From Micromonospora sp. CCTCC AA 2012012 (GTDB taxonomy: Bacteria; Actinomycetota; Actinomycetes; Mycobacteriales; Micromonosporaceae): DNA of 64,000 nucleotides. A program made the position numbers and the translations under genes. Of this stretch, positions 27,485-35,984 are shown one piece after another. Location: the NCBI RefSeq assembly GCF_040499845.1, contig NZ_CP159342.1:6262001-6326000 (forward strand), read 5' to 3'. The notes below the pieces were generated by a model. That model ran no database searches. It was not told the DNA's origin and saw only the letters and a list, made by a program, of their open reading frames with translations. How positions within the stretch are numbered: the stretch's first letter is position 1; each line of letters begins with the position of its first letter.

Positions 27485-28021
27485 ATGACCGTGGAGAGCA
27501 CGCCGGTCGCCGACATGGCCGACCACCGGGCACTGCGCAGCATCCTCGGTGTCTTCGCCACCGGAGTCACCGTGCTGACGGTCGGCGGTGAGGTCCCGCA
27601 CGGGATGACCGCCAACTCGTTCACCGCCGTGTCGCTCGACCCGCCGCTGGTCCTGTTCTGCGTCGGGCGGGAGGCGCTGATGCACAGCGTCCTGCTGACC
27701 GCCCCGGCGTTCGGGGTGTCGGTGCTCGCCGCGGACCAGGAGCCGGTGGCGCGGTACTTCGCCAACCGGCACCGGCCGGTGGGGGTGGACGAGTTCGCGT
27801 CGGTGGACTGGCTGCCGGGGACGCAGACGGGGGCGCCGCTCATCGTCGGCGCCGCCGCCCACTTCGAGTGCGTGCCGTGGCGCACCTACGACGGTGGCGA
27901 CCACACCATCTTCCTCGGCCGGCTGCTCGCGGCGGACAGCGTCCTCGACGAGGACGCGCTGCTCTTCCTGCGCGGGCGGTTCCACCACCTCCGCTCCGCA
28001 CCCAGCGACGTGACGGCATGA
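27485..28021 (+). CDS. Flavin reductase (SgcE6-like, HpaC/NTAB family)
   Basis: A 178-aa protein from ATG 27485 with a strong GGAGGAGG. The split-barrel flavin reductase pattern is present: ILGVFATGVTVLT, then GMTANSFTAVSLDPPLVLFC and the ending DHTIFLGRLLAADS...LLFLRGRFHHL. SgcE6 of C-1027 is a flavin reductase that supplies FADH2 to the hydroxylase SgcC. Here it can serve the HpaB-type enzyme at 767 and perhaps the acyl-CoA-dehydrogenase-type monooxygenase at 8373. It lies in the order TEBC-E6-E7 seen in nine-membered clusters. The stop overlaps the P450 start. Confidence 0.92.
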   Translation: MTVESTPVADMADHRALRSILGVFATGVTVLTVGGEVPHGMTANSFTAVSLDPPLVLFCVGREALMHSVLLTAPAFGVSVLAADQEPVARYFANRHRPVGVDEFASVDWLPGTQTGAPLIVGAAAHFECVPWRTYDGGDHTIFLGRLLAADSVLDEDALLFLRGRFHHLRSAPSDVTA

Positions 28022-29379
28022 CCGCGACGATCGACCGGCCGCAGACCATCGCGGGTCCGCCGCGCCGGGCCCTGCTGCGGATGCTCGCGGTCATGTCCAC
28101 CGACCGGCTCGGCATGATGACCGACGCGGCCCGGCGGTACGGCGACGCCTCCCGGCTGCCCGTCGGGCACAAGACCCTCTACTTCTTCAACCACCCGAAG
28201 CACGTCAAGCACGTGCTGACCGACAACGGCGCCAACTACCGCAAGGGCATCGGCCTGGTGCACGCCCGCCGCGCGCTCGGCGACGGCCTGCTCACCAGTG
28301 AGGGTGAGCTGTGGCACGAGCAGCGCAAGGTGATCCAGCCGGCCTTCCGGGCCCGACGGGTCGCCGAACAGGCGGGCACCATCGCGGAGGAGGCGGACCG
28401 GCTGGTCGCCCGGCTGCGGGACGCGGCGCGGGCGGGGCGGCCGGTCGAGGTGACCGACGCGCTGACCGAGCTGACGCTGGGGGTGCTGGGTCGGGCGCTG
28501 CTCAACGCCGACCTGTCCCGCTTCCCCGGCATCGGTGCCTCGTTCGCGGCGGTCCAGGACCAGGCGATGTTCGAGCTGGCCACGCTGAGCACGGTGCCGA
28601 CCTGGGTGCCGCTGCCGAAGCAGCGCCGGTTCCGCCGGGCGCGGGCCCACCTCCAGTCGGTGGTCGACCAGCTCGTCCGCGAGCACGACGACGGCGGTGA
28701 CCCGGAGAACGACGTGCTCAGCCGGCTCATCGCCTCGGCCGCCAAGGAGGCCGACCCGAGGGTGGGCCGGATCCGGATCCGCGACGAGCTGGTCACGCTG
28801 CTGCTGGCCGGGCACGAGACCACCGCCAGCACGCTGAGCTGGACGCTGCACATGCTGGACGAGCATCCGCAGGTGTGGGAACGGCTGCACGCCGAGGCGA
28901 CCTCGGTGCTCGGCGGCAGCGGCCCGGTGACCGCCGACGCCCTGCACGGCCTCCGCTACACCACGATGGTGATCGAGGAGGTCATGCGGCTGTACCCGCC
29001 GGTCTGGCTGCTGCCCCGGGCGGCGATCGGACCGGACGTGGTCGGCGGCTTCCCGGTGCCGGCCGGGGCCGACGTGCTGGTCTGCCCGTACACCCTGCAC
29101 CGCCATCCGGCGTTCTGGGACGACCCGGAGCGGTTCGACCCGGAGCGCTTCGACCCGGACCGGCCCACCGACCGGCCGCGCTACGCGTACGTCCCGTTCG
29201 GGGCCGGTCAGCGGTTCTGCGTCGGCAACAGCCTCGGCATGATGGAGGCCGTTCTGGTCACCGCGATCCTGGCCCGTGACCTGCGACTACGCAAGATTCC
29301 CGGCCGAACAGTGGTGGCGGAGCCGATGCTCTCGCTGCGGGTGCGCGGCGGCCTCTCGATGACCGTGCAGGACGCCTGA
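28018..29379 (+). CDS. Cytochrome P450 (SgcE7-like)
   Basis: A 453-aa P450 whose ATG overlaps the flavin reductase stop (ATGA). Key sites are the I-helix AGHETTAS near residue 263, the K-helix EEVMRLYPP (ExxR) and the heme-binding loop FGAGQRFCVGNS near 397-408. The sequence is closer to CYP102/CYP4-style proteins (WHEQRKVIQPAFR at the C-helix) than to the P450 at 11203. E7-type P450s next to E6 and E10 are a feature of nine-membered enediyne clusters and are assigned to core oxidation. Its exact step is not known from the sequence. Confidence 0.93.
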   Translation: MTATIDRPQTIAGPPRRALLRMLAVMSTDRLGMMTDAARRYGDASRLPVGHKTLYFFNHPKHVKHVLTDNGANYRKGIGLVHARRALGDGLLTSEGELWHEQRKVIQPAFRARRVAEQAGTIAEEADRLVARLRDAARAGRPVEVTDALTELTLGVLGRALLNADLSRFPGIGASFAAVQDQAMFELATLSTVPTWVPLPKQRRFRRARAHLQSVVDQLVREHDDGGDPENDVLSRLIASAAKEADPRVGRIRIRDELVTLLLAGHETTASTLSWTLHMLDEHPQVWERLHAEATSVLGGSGPVTADALHGLRYTTMVIEEVMRLYPPVWLLPRAAIGPDVVGGFPVPAGADVLVCPYTLHRHPAFWDDPERFDPERFDPDRPTDRPRYAYVPFGAGQRFCVGNSLGMMEAVLVTAILARDLRLRKIPGRTVVAEPMLSLRVRGGLSMTVQDA

Positions 29380-29455
29380 CGACGCGCCGATCCTCGCCAT
29401 GCAAATCGACATACTTCCATCCCTGTAGGCCCGGAACCGTCTCGAGGGGGACTCC

Positions 29456-31417
29456 TTGCCCGCGAAACCCGTCGGTATGTTGCGCCGACTCGCACCCGCC
29501 CTGTTCGTACTCGTCCTGGTCGCCGGCTCGTACCTGTTCGCGCGCATCCCACCGGTGTCCGCCGAGGCGCGCGACGCCGTCGGCTCGCGCTTCCAGTTCA
29601 CCAAGATGGCGATCGCCCTGCCCCCCGGCCTGCCGGAGCGGACCGTCCGCGTGGTCAACCCCAAGTACGAGCGCATCCGGTCGTGGGTCTCGTCGGTCGG
29701 CGCGGCCATCGCCGTCAACGACCTCGACGGCGGCGGCAAGCCGGACGACCTCTGCCTGGTCGACACCCGCAGCGACAGCGCCATCGTCACCCCGGTACCC
29801 GGAACGGGCGGCACCTACGCCCCGTTCGTGCTCGACCCGGCGCCGCTGCCGGTGAGCGCCACGTCGGCCCCGATGGGCTGCGTCCCCGGTGACTTCAACC
29901 AGGACGGTCGGATGGACCTGATCGTCTACTACTGGGGCCGCACCCCGGTGCTCTACCTGCACCGCGCCGACGCCACCGGCCTCACCCTGGCGACGTTCCA
30001 GCCCACCGAGCTGGTACCGCAGGCCGAGACCAGCGGCGACGGCTACCGCGGTCCGCTGTGGAACACCAACGCGGTCTCCGTCGCCGACTTCGACGGTGAC
30101 GGCTACCCCGACGTGGGCGTCTTCAACTACTTCCCGGACACCGCCGTCCTGGACCCGAACGGTCAGCCCAACGTGCAGATGAACCACTCGATGTCCCGGG
30201 CCCGCAACGCCGGCGGCGCGCACATCCTGCGCTGGACCGGTGCCACCGGCGGGGCCAAGCCGGCCGTCACGTTCCAGGAGCAGCCGGCCATCGACCCCCA
30301 GTACGCCACCGGGTGGACGCTGGCCGCCAGCGCCGCCGACATCGACGACGACCTGCTGCCCGAGCTGTACGTGGCCAACGACTTCGGCCAGGACCGCTTC
30401 TTCCACAACGTGTCCACCCCCGGCCGGATCGCCTTCAAGCTGACCGAGGGCACCCGCGGCCCGTTCGACCCGAAGTCGCTGGTGGTCGGCCACGACTCGT
30501 TCAAGGGCATGGGCGTCGACTTCGGCGACCTGCGCAACACCGGCTCGTTCGACATGTTCGTCAGCAACATCACCACCTCGTGGGGCCTGGAGGAGAGCAA
30601 CTTCTTCTGGAAGGCCAACACCAGCACGCCGGCCGAGGCGCGCAAGCGGATGGCGAAGGGCGAGGCCCCGTACGACAACGACGCCGCCGACATGGGCCTC
30701 GCCTGGGTCGGTTGGGGCTGGGACACCAAGATGGCCGACTTCGACAACAGCGGCGACCTGTCGATCGTGCAGGCGGCCGGCTTCGTCAAGGGCACCATCA
30801 ACCGCTGGTCCTGGCTCCAGGAGCTGGCCATGACCAACGACCTGATGCTCCAGGACCCGACGCTCTGGCCGAACGCCCGCCCCGGTGACGACATCGCCGG
30901 ATCGCAGCCGTTCGCGTTCTGGGCCAAGGACAAGCCCGACCACTACATCAACGTCGCCAAGTCGCTCGGCATGACCGACGGGACCCCCAGCCGGGGCATC
31001 GCGGTGGCCGACACGACCGGCACGGGCGTGCAGGACTTCGCGGTGGCGCGCCAGTGGGGCGCCCCGGAGTACTGGCGCAACGACCGGAAGGCCGCCCAGG
31101 ACTTCCTGGGGCTGCGCCTCTGCCGGCCGGCGATCGGCACGCCCGGCGCCGGGACCCCCGCGTACGGCGCCAAGGTGAAGATCACCATGGCGGACGGCCG
31201 GACCCGCATCGCCCAGCTCGACGGCGGCGGCGGGCACTCCGGCAAGCGCAGCTTCGACGTCTTCTTCGGGCTCGGCGAGGCCGGGTCGAAGCCGGTGTCG
31301 GCGGAGCTGAGCTGGCGGGACACCGACGGCGGTGTGCACCGGCAGACGCTCTCGCTGGCGTCCGGCTGGCACACGCTGATGCTCACCACGGAAGCGAAGG
31401 AGGTGCCGACGCGATGA
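29456..31417 (+). CDS. unbV: Enediyne protein UnbV (FG-GAP/ASPIC type, exported or membrane-anchored)
   Basis: A 653-aa protein from TTG 29456, taken because GAGGGGG lies seven bases upstream; an ATG seven codons later has no ribosome binding site. A hydrophobic segment at about residues 10-27 acts as a signal or anchor, so most of the protein is outside. At least six Ca-binding-like repeats follow: DLDGGGKPDD, DFNQDGRMDL, DFDGDGYPDV, DIDDDLLPEL, DLRNTGSFDM and DFDNSGDLS. The C-terminal ASPIC/UnbV domain includes AYGAKVKITMADGRTR. UnbV belongs to the conserved enediyne cassette; its biochemical role is unresolved. The UnbU start overlaps its stop. Confidence 0.92.
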   Translation: MPAKPVGMLRRLAPALFVLVLVAGSYLFARIPPVSAEARDAVGSRFQFTKMAIALPPGLPERTVRVVNPKYERIRSWVSSVGAAIAVNDLDGGGKPDDLCLVDTRSDSAIVTPVPGTGGTYAPFVLDPAPLPVSATSAPMGCVPGDFNQDGRMDLIVYYWGRTPVLYLHRADATGLTLATFQPTELVPQAETSGDGYRGPLWNTNAVSVADFDGDGYPDVGVFNYFPDTAVLDPNGQPNVQMNHSMSRARNAGGAHILRWTGATGGAKPAVTFQEQPAIDPQYATGWTLAASAADIDDDLLPELYVANDFGQDRFFHNVSTPGRIAFKLTEGTRGPFDPKSLVVGHDSFKGMGVDFGDLRNTGSFDMFVSNITTSWGLEESNFFWKANTSTPAEARKRMAKGEAPYDNDAADMGLAWVGWGWDTKMADFDNSGDLSIVQAAGFVKGTINRWSWLQELAMTNDLMLQDPTLWPNARPGDDIAGSQPFAFWAKDKPDHYINVAKSLGMTDGTPSRGIAVADTTGTGVQDFAVARQWGAPEYWRNDRKAAQDFLGLRLCRPAIGTPGAGTPAYGAKVKITMADGRTRIAQLDGGGGHSGKRSFDVFFGLGEAGSKPVSAELSWRDTDGGVHRQTLSLASGWHTLMLTTEAKEVPTR

Positions 31418-32484
31418 CCGAGGCACAGCCCGTCAACATGACCCGACCGAGCGCCACCGCGGCGCGTACCCGGATCGCCGCCCCCGTCAGCCCCGCGGTC
31501 CCGGCGGTCACCAGCAACGGGCACGCGCCCGCCCGACCGCCGGCCGTACCCCGGGTCGACGCGCGGGACCCGCGCTACCTCGCCCTGCGCAACTTCGCCA
31601 TCTCGATGTCCGTCTTCAACATCATCGGCTACACGATCCTCGGCTTCGAGCAGCCGTGGACCTGGCCGCTCTTCTCGGTCGCCATCGGCTACGCGGTCGA
31701 GCTGAGCGTGGAGTTCATCTCCTCCCGGGTGAACAACCGGGCGCCCGGCTACGCCGGCAACGGTGGCTGGGGCCTCTACACGTTCCTGCTGCCGGCGCAC
31801 ATCACCTCGCTCGCCGCGAACATGCTGCTCTACGCCAACGACCGGTACTGGCCGATCGCCTTCGCGGTGATCGTCGCGGTCGGTCAGAAGGCGCTGTTCC
31901 AGGCCCCGATCAAGGGTCGGATGCGGCACTTCATGAACCCGTCCAACCTGGGCATCACGGTGGCGCTGCTGGTCTTCCCGTGGGTGAACGTCGCGCCGCC
32001 GTACCAGTTCACCGAACAGGTGCCCGACACGTTCCGGATGATGGTCCCGATGATCATCCTGACCGCGGGGACCGTGCTGAACAGCATGCTCACCAAGAAG
32101 GTGCCGCTGATCCTGGGGTGGCTCGGCGCCTTCGTCATCCAGGCGCTGATCCGGCACTTCGTCTGGGACGTCGGCCTCTGGGCCGCGCTCGGCCCGATGA
32201 CCGGTGTCGCGTTCGTGCTCTTCACCAACTACATGATCACCGACCCGGGCACCACGCCGTCCCTCGGTCGCTGGCAGTTCATGTTCGGCGCGAGCGTCGC
32301 CATGGTGTACGGCGTACTGATCCAGCTCAACGTCGTCTACACGCTCTTCTTCGCGGTCTGCATCGTCTGCGCCCTGCGCGGCGGCTACTGGTGGGCGCGC
32401 TGGCTGCGGGAGCGGCGTGCCGACGAGCCGGTGCCGCCGATGGGGCGGACGTCCACCCCGGACGTGGTGGCCTCCACCAGCTGA
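31414..32484 (+). CDS. unbU: Enediyne membrane protein UnbU (RnfD/NqrB-like)
   Basis: A 356-aa protein from ATG 31414, overlapping the UnbV stop. After a disordered, Pro/Ala-rich N-terminus of about 50 residues come roughly eight to nine membrane helices. The segment MNPSNLGITVALLVFPW resembles the flavin-site region of RnfD/NqrB proteins, and DPGTTPS follows between later helices. This is the UnbU component of the enediyne cassette. Its likeness to electron-transport subunits suggests a membrane redox or transport role for the UnbV/UnbU pair, which remains unproven. A terminator follows directly. Confidence 0.92.
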   Translation: MTEAQPVNMTRPSATAARTRIAAPVSPAVPAVTSNGHAPARPPAVPRVDARDPRYLALRNFAISMSVFNIIGYTILGFEQPWTWPLFSVAIGYAVELSVEFISSRVNNRAPGYAGNGGWGLYTFLLPAHITSLAANMLLYANDRYWPIAFAVIVAVGQKALFQAPIKGRMRHFMNPSNLGITVALLVFPWVNVAPPYQFTEQVPDTFRMMVPMIILTAGTVLNSMLTKKVPLILGWLGAFVIQALIRHFVWDVGLWAALGPMTGVAFVLFTNYMITDPGTTPSLGRWQFMFGASVAMVYGVLIQLNVVYTLFFAVCIVCALRGGYWWARWLRERRADEPVPPMGRTSTPDVVASTS

Positions 32485-32494
32485 GCCGCACGAG

Positions 32495-32522
32495 AACACC
32501 CCCGGCCTCGGCCGGGGGTGTT
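32495..32522. terminator. Terminator after the enediyne core operon
   Basis: A perfect 13-bp stem (AACACCCCCGGCC at 32495-32507 with 32510-32522) and a minimal loop lie ten bases past the UnbU stop and just before the convergent stop at 32540. It ends the core transcript and probably also the opposite gene. Confidence 0.8.
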
Positions 32523-32539
32523 CCGTCGTACGCCGACGG

Positions 32540-33361
32540 TCAGGCGTGCGCGGCGAACTGGCCCGGGGCGCGACCCTCGCCGGCCGGCCCCCGGTACGCC
32601 TGGGCGATGGTCAGCCAGTGCCGGGCCACCTCGCCGGTCGCCGACAGGTCGAGGTCGTCCACGTGCCGGCGACGGGTCACCAGCAGGCAGAAGTCGGCGG
32701 CCGACCCGGAGACGACCTGGTCGGAGTCCGCCGGCCCGAAGGTCCACCGGGCACCGGACGGGGCGGTCAGCTCGAAGCGCAGCTGCGCGTCCGGCGTCTC
32801 GAGCCCCCGCGCCTGGTACCCGAAGTCCCAGGTCCGGACGGCGAAGCCGACCAGGAACCGGATCCGGTCGGTGAAGGTGCGCCGCACGCCCAGCGCGTCC
32901 GCGATGTCCTGACCGTGCCCGAACAGCTCCATCATTCCGGCGCAGGCCAGCACCGACGCGGGCAGCGGCCGGACCAGCCACGGCACGATCCGGTCGCCGG
33001 GGATCGCGCCCAGCGCCTTCTCGGCGAACGCCTTCTCCTCCTGCCAGCGGCTCAGCAGCACCGGTGGCGGGTCGGCCAGGTAGCCGGCCAGCGCCGCGTC
33101 GACGTTGGCGTTGAAGTCCGGGCTCAGCCGGCTGGTCACCGCCTGGAAGGTGTCCGGGTCGGCGGCGGCCAGGCCGGCCAGCTTGAAGGTGGCGGCCAGG
33201 TGCGCCACCTGGTGGGCGACCGTCCAGCCGGGCGCGGGCGTGGGCGTACGCCACCCGGCCTCGTCCAGACCGACGATCATGGCGTCCAGTTCGGCGCCGT
33301 CCGCGGTGAGGGCGGCGACGACGTTCGGCGCGGCCGCGCCGGCGGTCTCCTGGTCAGCCAT
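32540..33361 (-). CDS. DinB-like / mycothiol-dependent maleylpyruvate isomerase family protein (TIGR03084-like)
   Basis: A 273-aa protein from ATG 33361, preceded by AAAGGAGC. It has the four-helix DinB plan with the metal-site pattern GWTVAHQVAHLAAT near residue 47 and MMELFGHGQDIADALG near 155, and a C-terminal domain. Many proteins of this superfamily use mycothiol and a divalent metal; the TIGR03084 subgroup itself has no settled function. It lies between the enediyne core and the His-rich membrane protein. As enediynes are set off by thiols, a mycothiol-linked protection or isomerisation role is possible but speculative. Confidence 0.8.
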   Translation of the reverse strand: MADQETAGAAAPNVVAALTADGAELDAMIVGLDEAGWRTPTPAPGWTVAHQVAHLAATFKLAGLAAADPDTFQAVTSRLSPDFNANVDAALAGYLADPPPVLLSRWQEEKAFAEKALGAIPGDRIVPWLVRPLPASVLACAGMMELFGHGQDIADALGVRRTFTDRIRFLVGFAVRTWDFGYQARGLETPDAQLRFELTAPSGARWTFGPADSDQVVSGSAADFCLLVTRRRHVDDLDLSATGEVARHWLTIAQAYRGPAGEGRAPGQFAAHA

Positions 33362-33548
33362 CGGGGCTCCTTTCGATTGGCGGGTCGGGCGCTCCCAGCA
33401 TCGGATCCGGTCCGATCGGGTGTCTTCTCGGACCGTGCGGAGATCGTCACCGGTGATGGGTGGCCGGACATTGCGCACGCCAGGAGAACGTGTCGGGGCG
33501 GGTGGAACGGAAGCCTGGGGGAGCAGACGACTACCGCAGGAGGACCGG

Positions 33549-34121
33549 ATGTCCGTGACGAAGACCCAGGCGCCCGCCGCCCGCACCGGCTGGCTCGCAG
33601 CGCTGAACGGCAAGCACCATCGGGCGGCCCTGACCGCGTTCCTGGTCGTGGTCATCGGCCACTGGGCCGAGCACATCGCCCAGGCCTACCAGCTGTGGGT
33701 GCTGGGCTGGGCCCCGGCGCAGGCGCGCGGCGTGCTGGGTCTGCCCTTCCCGTGGCTGATCAAGTCGGAGTGGCTGCACTACGGCTACGCCATCGTCATG
33801 CTGATCGGCCTGTTCCTGCTGCGCCCCGGCTTCACCGGCCGCAGCCGCACCTGGTGGACCATCGCGCTGGCCATCCAGTTCTGGCACCACATCGAGCACT
33901 TCCTGCTGCTGCTCCAGGCGCAGCTCGGGCACAACTTCTTCGGCCGGCCGGTGCCGACCAGCCTGCTCCAGCTCGTCGTGCCGCGGGTGGAGCTGCACCT
34001 GTTCTACAACACGATCGTCTTCATCCCGATGGTCGTCGCGATGTACCTGCACCTGCGGCCGTCGCCGGCCGAGGCCCGCCAGATGGTCTGCAGCTGCCGG
34101 CCGGTCGTGGCGACCGCATGA
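33549..34121 (+). CDS. Histidine-rich membrane protein of unknown function
   Basis: A 190-aa protein with AGGAGGA before ATG 33549. About four to five membrane helices are visible. Several His pairs lie at helix edges: VIGHWAEHIAQAYQ near residue 37, EWLHYGYA, QFWHHIEHFLLLLQ near 116 and VELHLFYN near 150. The HxxEH and HHIEH patterns look like metal (iron) sites of membrane di-iron proteins, but I cannot assign a family. The ATGA overlap with the CopC-like gene argues for a joint, metal-related function. Confidence 0.7.
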   Translation: MSVTKTQAPAARTGWLAALNGKHHRAALTAFLVVVIGHWAEHIAQAYQLWVLGWAPAQARGVLGLPFPWLIKSEWLHYGYAIVMLIGLFLLRPGFTGRSRTWWTIALAIQFWHHIEHFLLLLQAQLGHNFFGRPVPTSLLQLVVPRVELHLFYNTIVFIPMVVAMYLHLRPSPAEARQMVCSCRPVVATA

Positions 34122-34714
34122 CGCCGGCCGCCGACCGCCCCGCGCCGCGCCCCGGCGCCGCCGCGGCGGTGGCCGTGATGGTCGCGGTCGTGGTGGGCAT
34201 CCTCGCCATGATGTACGCCGGAGGGTCCGCACCCGTGCGGCTCTCCGGCGTCACGCCGGGCGACGGCGCGTCGCTGGCCGCCGGCCCGTCCCAGGTGACG
34301 CTCTCGTTCTCCGGTACGCCGAAGCTGGGCCAGGCGCACCTGACGGTGGTCGGGCCGGACGGCGCCACGGTCTCCCGCGGGTTGCCGGCCCGCTCCGGCT
34401 CGACCGTCGTGCAGCCGGTGAACGCCACCGGCGCGGGGCGTTACCAGGTCGCGTACCACGTGGAGCTGACCGACGGCACGCAGTTCTCCGGGGTCACCGC
34501 CTTCACCGTGGGTCAGGTGACCGGTGACGCGGCGGCCGTGCCCGCACCGACCGCCGTACCGGCGGGCCACCAGCACGAGATGCAGCGGGACGCGACGACG
34601 CTGGTGCTGGTCCTGGTGGACCTGGTGCTGGTCGGCGTGGTCGTGGTCGTGCTGCTGCCGCGCCGCCGCAGGGTCACCCCTGACGCACCGGCGCAGGAGC
34701 GGCGGCCGGTGTAG
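34118..34714 (+). CDS. CopC-domain copper-binding-like membrane-anchored protein
   Basis: A 198-aa protein coupled to the previous gene. A hydrophobic N-terminal helix (about 14-36) is followed by an extracytoplasmic CopC-type beta domain: APVRLSGVTPGDGASLAAGP, VTLSFSGTPKLGQAHLTV, GRYQVAYHVELTDG. A second hydrophobic helix lies near the C-terminus (about 165-185), preceded by GHQHEMQRD, a possible metal ligand group. CopC domains bind copper outside the membrane. Its 3' end overlaps the end of the convergent MFS gene by 41 bases within a 15-bp tandem repeat. Confidence 0.78.
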   Translation: MTPAADRPAPRPGAAAAVAVMVAVVVGILAMMYAGGSAPVRLSGVTPGDGASLAAGPSQVTLSFSGTPKLGQAHLTVVGPDGATVSRGLPARSGSTVVQPVNATGAGRYQVAYHVELTDGTQFSGVTAFTVGQVTGDAAAVPAPTAVPAGHQHEMQRDATTLVLVLVDLVLVGVVVVVLLPRRRRVTPDAPAQERRPV

Positions 34715-35909
34715 CGGCGGCCGGTGTAGCGGCGGCCGGTGCGGCGGCGGTGAGCAGCCGCAGCACCCGGGGCGCGGTCACCGTCACCAGCACCACCAGG
34801 GCCGCGGGGATGACCATGGCGGACGAGAGCGAGGTGGCGGACGCGGCGTACCCCATGACGGCCGGACCGAGCAGGCCGCCGCCATAGCTCAGGGTGGTCA
34901 CCAGCGACAGGCTCTTCGCCCGCCCCGGGAACGCCGCACCCACCGTGCTCGACACGATCGGCCACATCAGCGCCATGCCGGCGCCGGCCAGGACCCAACC
35001 GCCGAGCGCGACGGCGACCCGGCCCGCACCCAGGGCCGGGGTCAGCAGGATGACGCCGTAGCCGACGGACGCGGTCGTCCCGGCCAGCAGCACCACCCGG
35101 GCCGCGCCGAGCCGGGCGCGGACCGCGTCGCCGAGCAGGCGGACGCCGGTCATCGCCGCGAAGAAGACGGTGTACGCCAGCGACGCCGTCGCCGTGTCGG
35201 CGCCCAGCACCCGTCGGGCGTGCACCCCGGCCCAGTCGGTCGCCGCGTTCTCGGTCAGGAACGCGGCGGCACCGATCAGGCCGAGCAGCACCACCAGCCC
35301 GAAGGTGGGCAGCGGTCCGGCCGGCCCGGTGCTGGCGGTGGTCGGCGCGACGGGTGCCGGCGGCGGCAGGAGCCGGCCGACGACCAGCAGCGCCGTGGCG
35401 GCCACGGCCGCGCCGCAGAGCATGATGAGCCGCGAGTCGGCACCGGCCCGCAGCGCCGCCGCGGTGGCTCCGCCGCCGGTCAGCGCGCCCAGCGCCCACA
35501 CCCCGTGCAGGGTGGCCATGGTGGGCCGCTGCTCACTGCGTTCGAGGTCGACCGCCTGCACCGTCAGCGCCACGTTGAGGACGCCGAGCACCAGGCTCAG
35601 CAGCAGCATGCCGGCGACCAGGGCGGGATAGGAGCCCGCCACGGCCGGCCCGGCCAGCGACGCGGCGAAGAGCACCGACGCCACCCGCAGCACCCGGCGG
35701 CCGCCCACCCGGTCGGCCAGCGCCCCGGTCACCGGCATGGTGACCAGCGTCCCGACGCCGAGCACCAGCAGCACCACGCCGAGTCGGCCGGGGCCGAGAT
35801 CGAGCCGGGCGTCGACGGCCGGCAGGCAGGCGCCCCACAGCCCGTTCCCCATGCCGGTCAGCCCGAAGAAGCCGGCCATGACCAGCCGGTAACGCGTCCA
35901 TCCCACCAT
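34674..35909 (-). CDS. MFS transporter
   Basis: A 411-aa protein with twelve predicted membrane helices. Motif A is present after helix 2 as GALADRVGGRRVLR. The region LTENAATDWAGVHARR in the second half is typical of the small-molecule MFS group near YbjJ. The C-terminus is low-complexity (AAATP repeats) encoded by a 15-bp tandem repeat. It may export the product or precursors; no substrate can be read. It is followed on the same strand side by the LysR gene upstream, without evident coupling. Confidence 0.85.
   Translation of the reverse strand: MVGWTRYRLVMAGFFGLTGMGNGLWGACLPAVDARLDLGPGRLGVVLLVLGVGTLVTMPVTGALADRVGGRRVLRVASVLFAASLAGPAVAGSYPALVAGMLLLSLVLGVLNVALTVQAVDLERSEQRPTMATLHGVWALGALTGGGATAAALRAGADSRLIMLCGAAVAATALLVVGRLLPPPAPVAPTTASTGPAGPLPTFGLVVLLGLIGAAAFLTENAATDWAGVHARRVLGADTATASLAYTVFFAAMTGVRLLGDAVRARLGAARVVLLAGTTASVGYGVILLTPALGAGRVAVALGGWVLAGAGMALMWPIVSSTVGAAFPGRAKSLSLVTTLSYGGGLLGPAVMGYAASATSLSSAMVIPAALVVLVTVTAPRVLRLLTAAAPAAATPAAATPAAAPAPVRQG
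34698..34742. repeat. Three tandem copies of a 15-bp unit
   Basis: Unit AGCGGCGGCCGGTGT occurs at 34698-34712, 34713-34727 and 34728-34742, the last with one changed base. It encodes Ala-Ala-Ala-Thr-Pro repeats at the C-terminus of the MFS protein and covers the stop of the CopC-like gene, so copy-number change would alter both 3' ends. Confidence 0.9.
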
Positions 35910-35984
35910 GGTCCGACCCTGCCCGTCGCCGGCCGCCCGGGTCCAACACCGGCTGCGGCCCGATCGACGCGTTCCCGTTGTGGG

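Noticed and set aside
28018-29379. Fusion of the E7 P450 with the preceding flavin reductase
   Set aside because: The genes overlap by four bases in different frames, so they are coupled, not fused.
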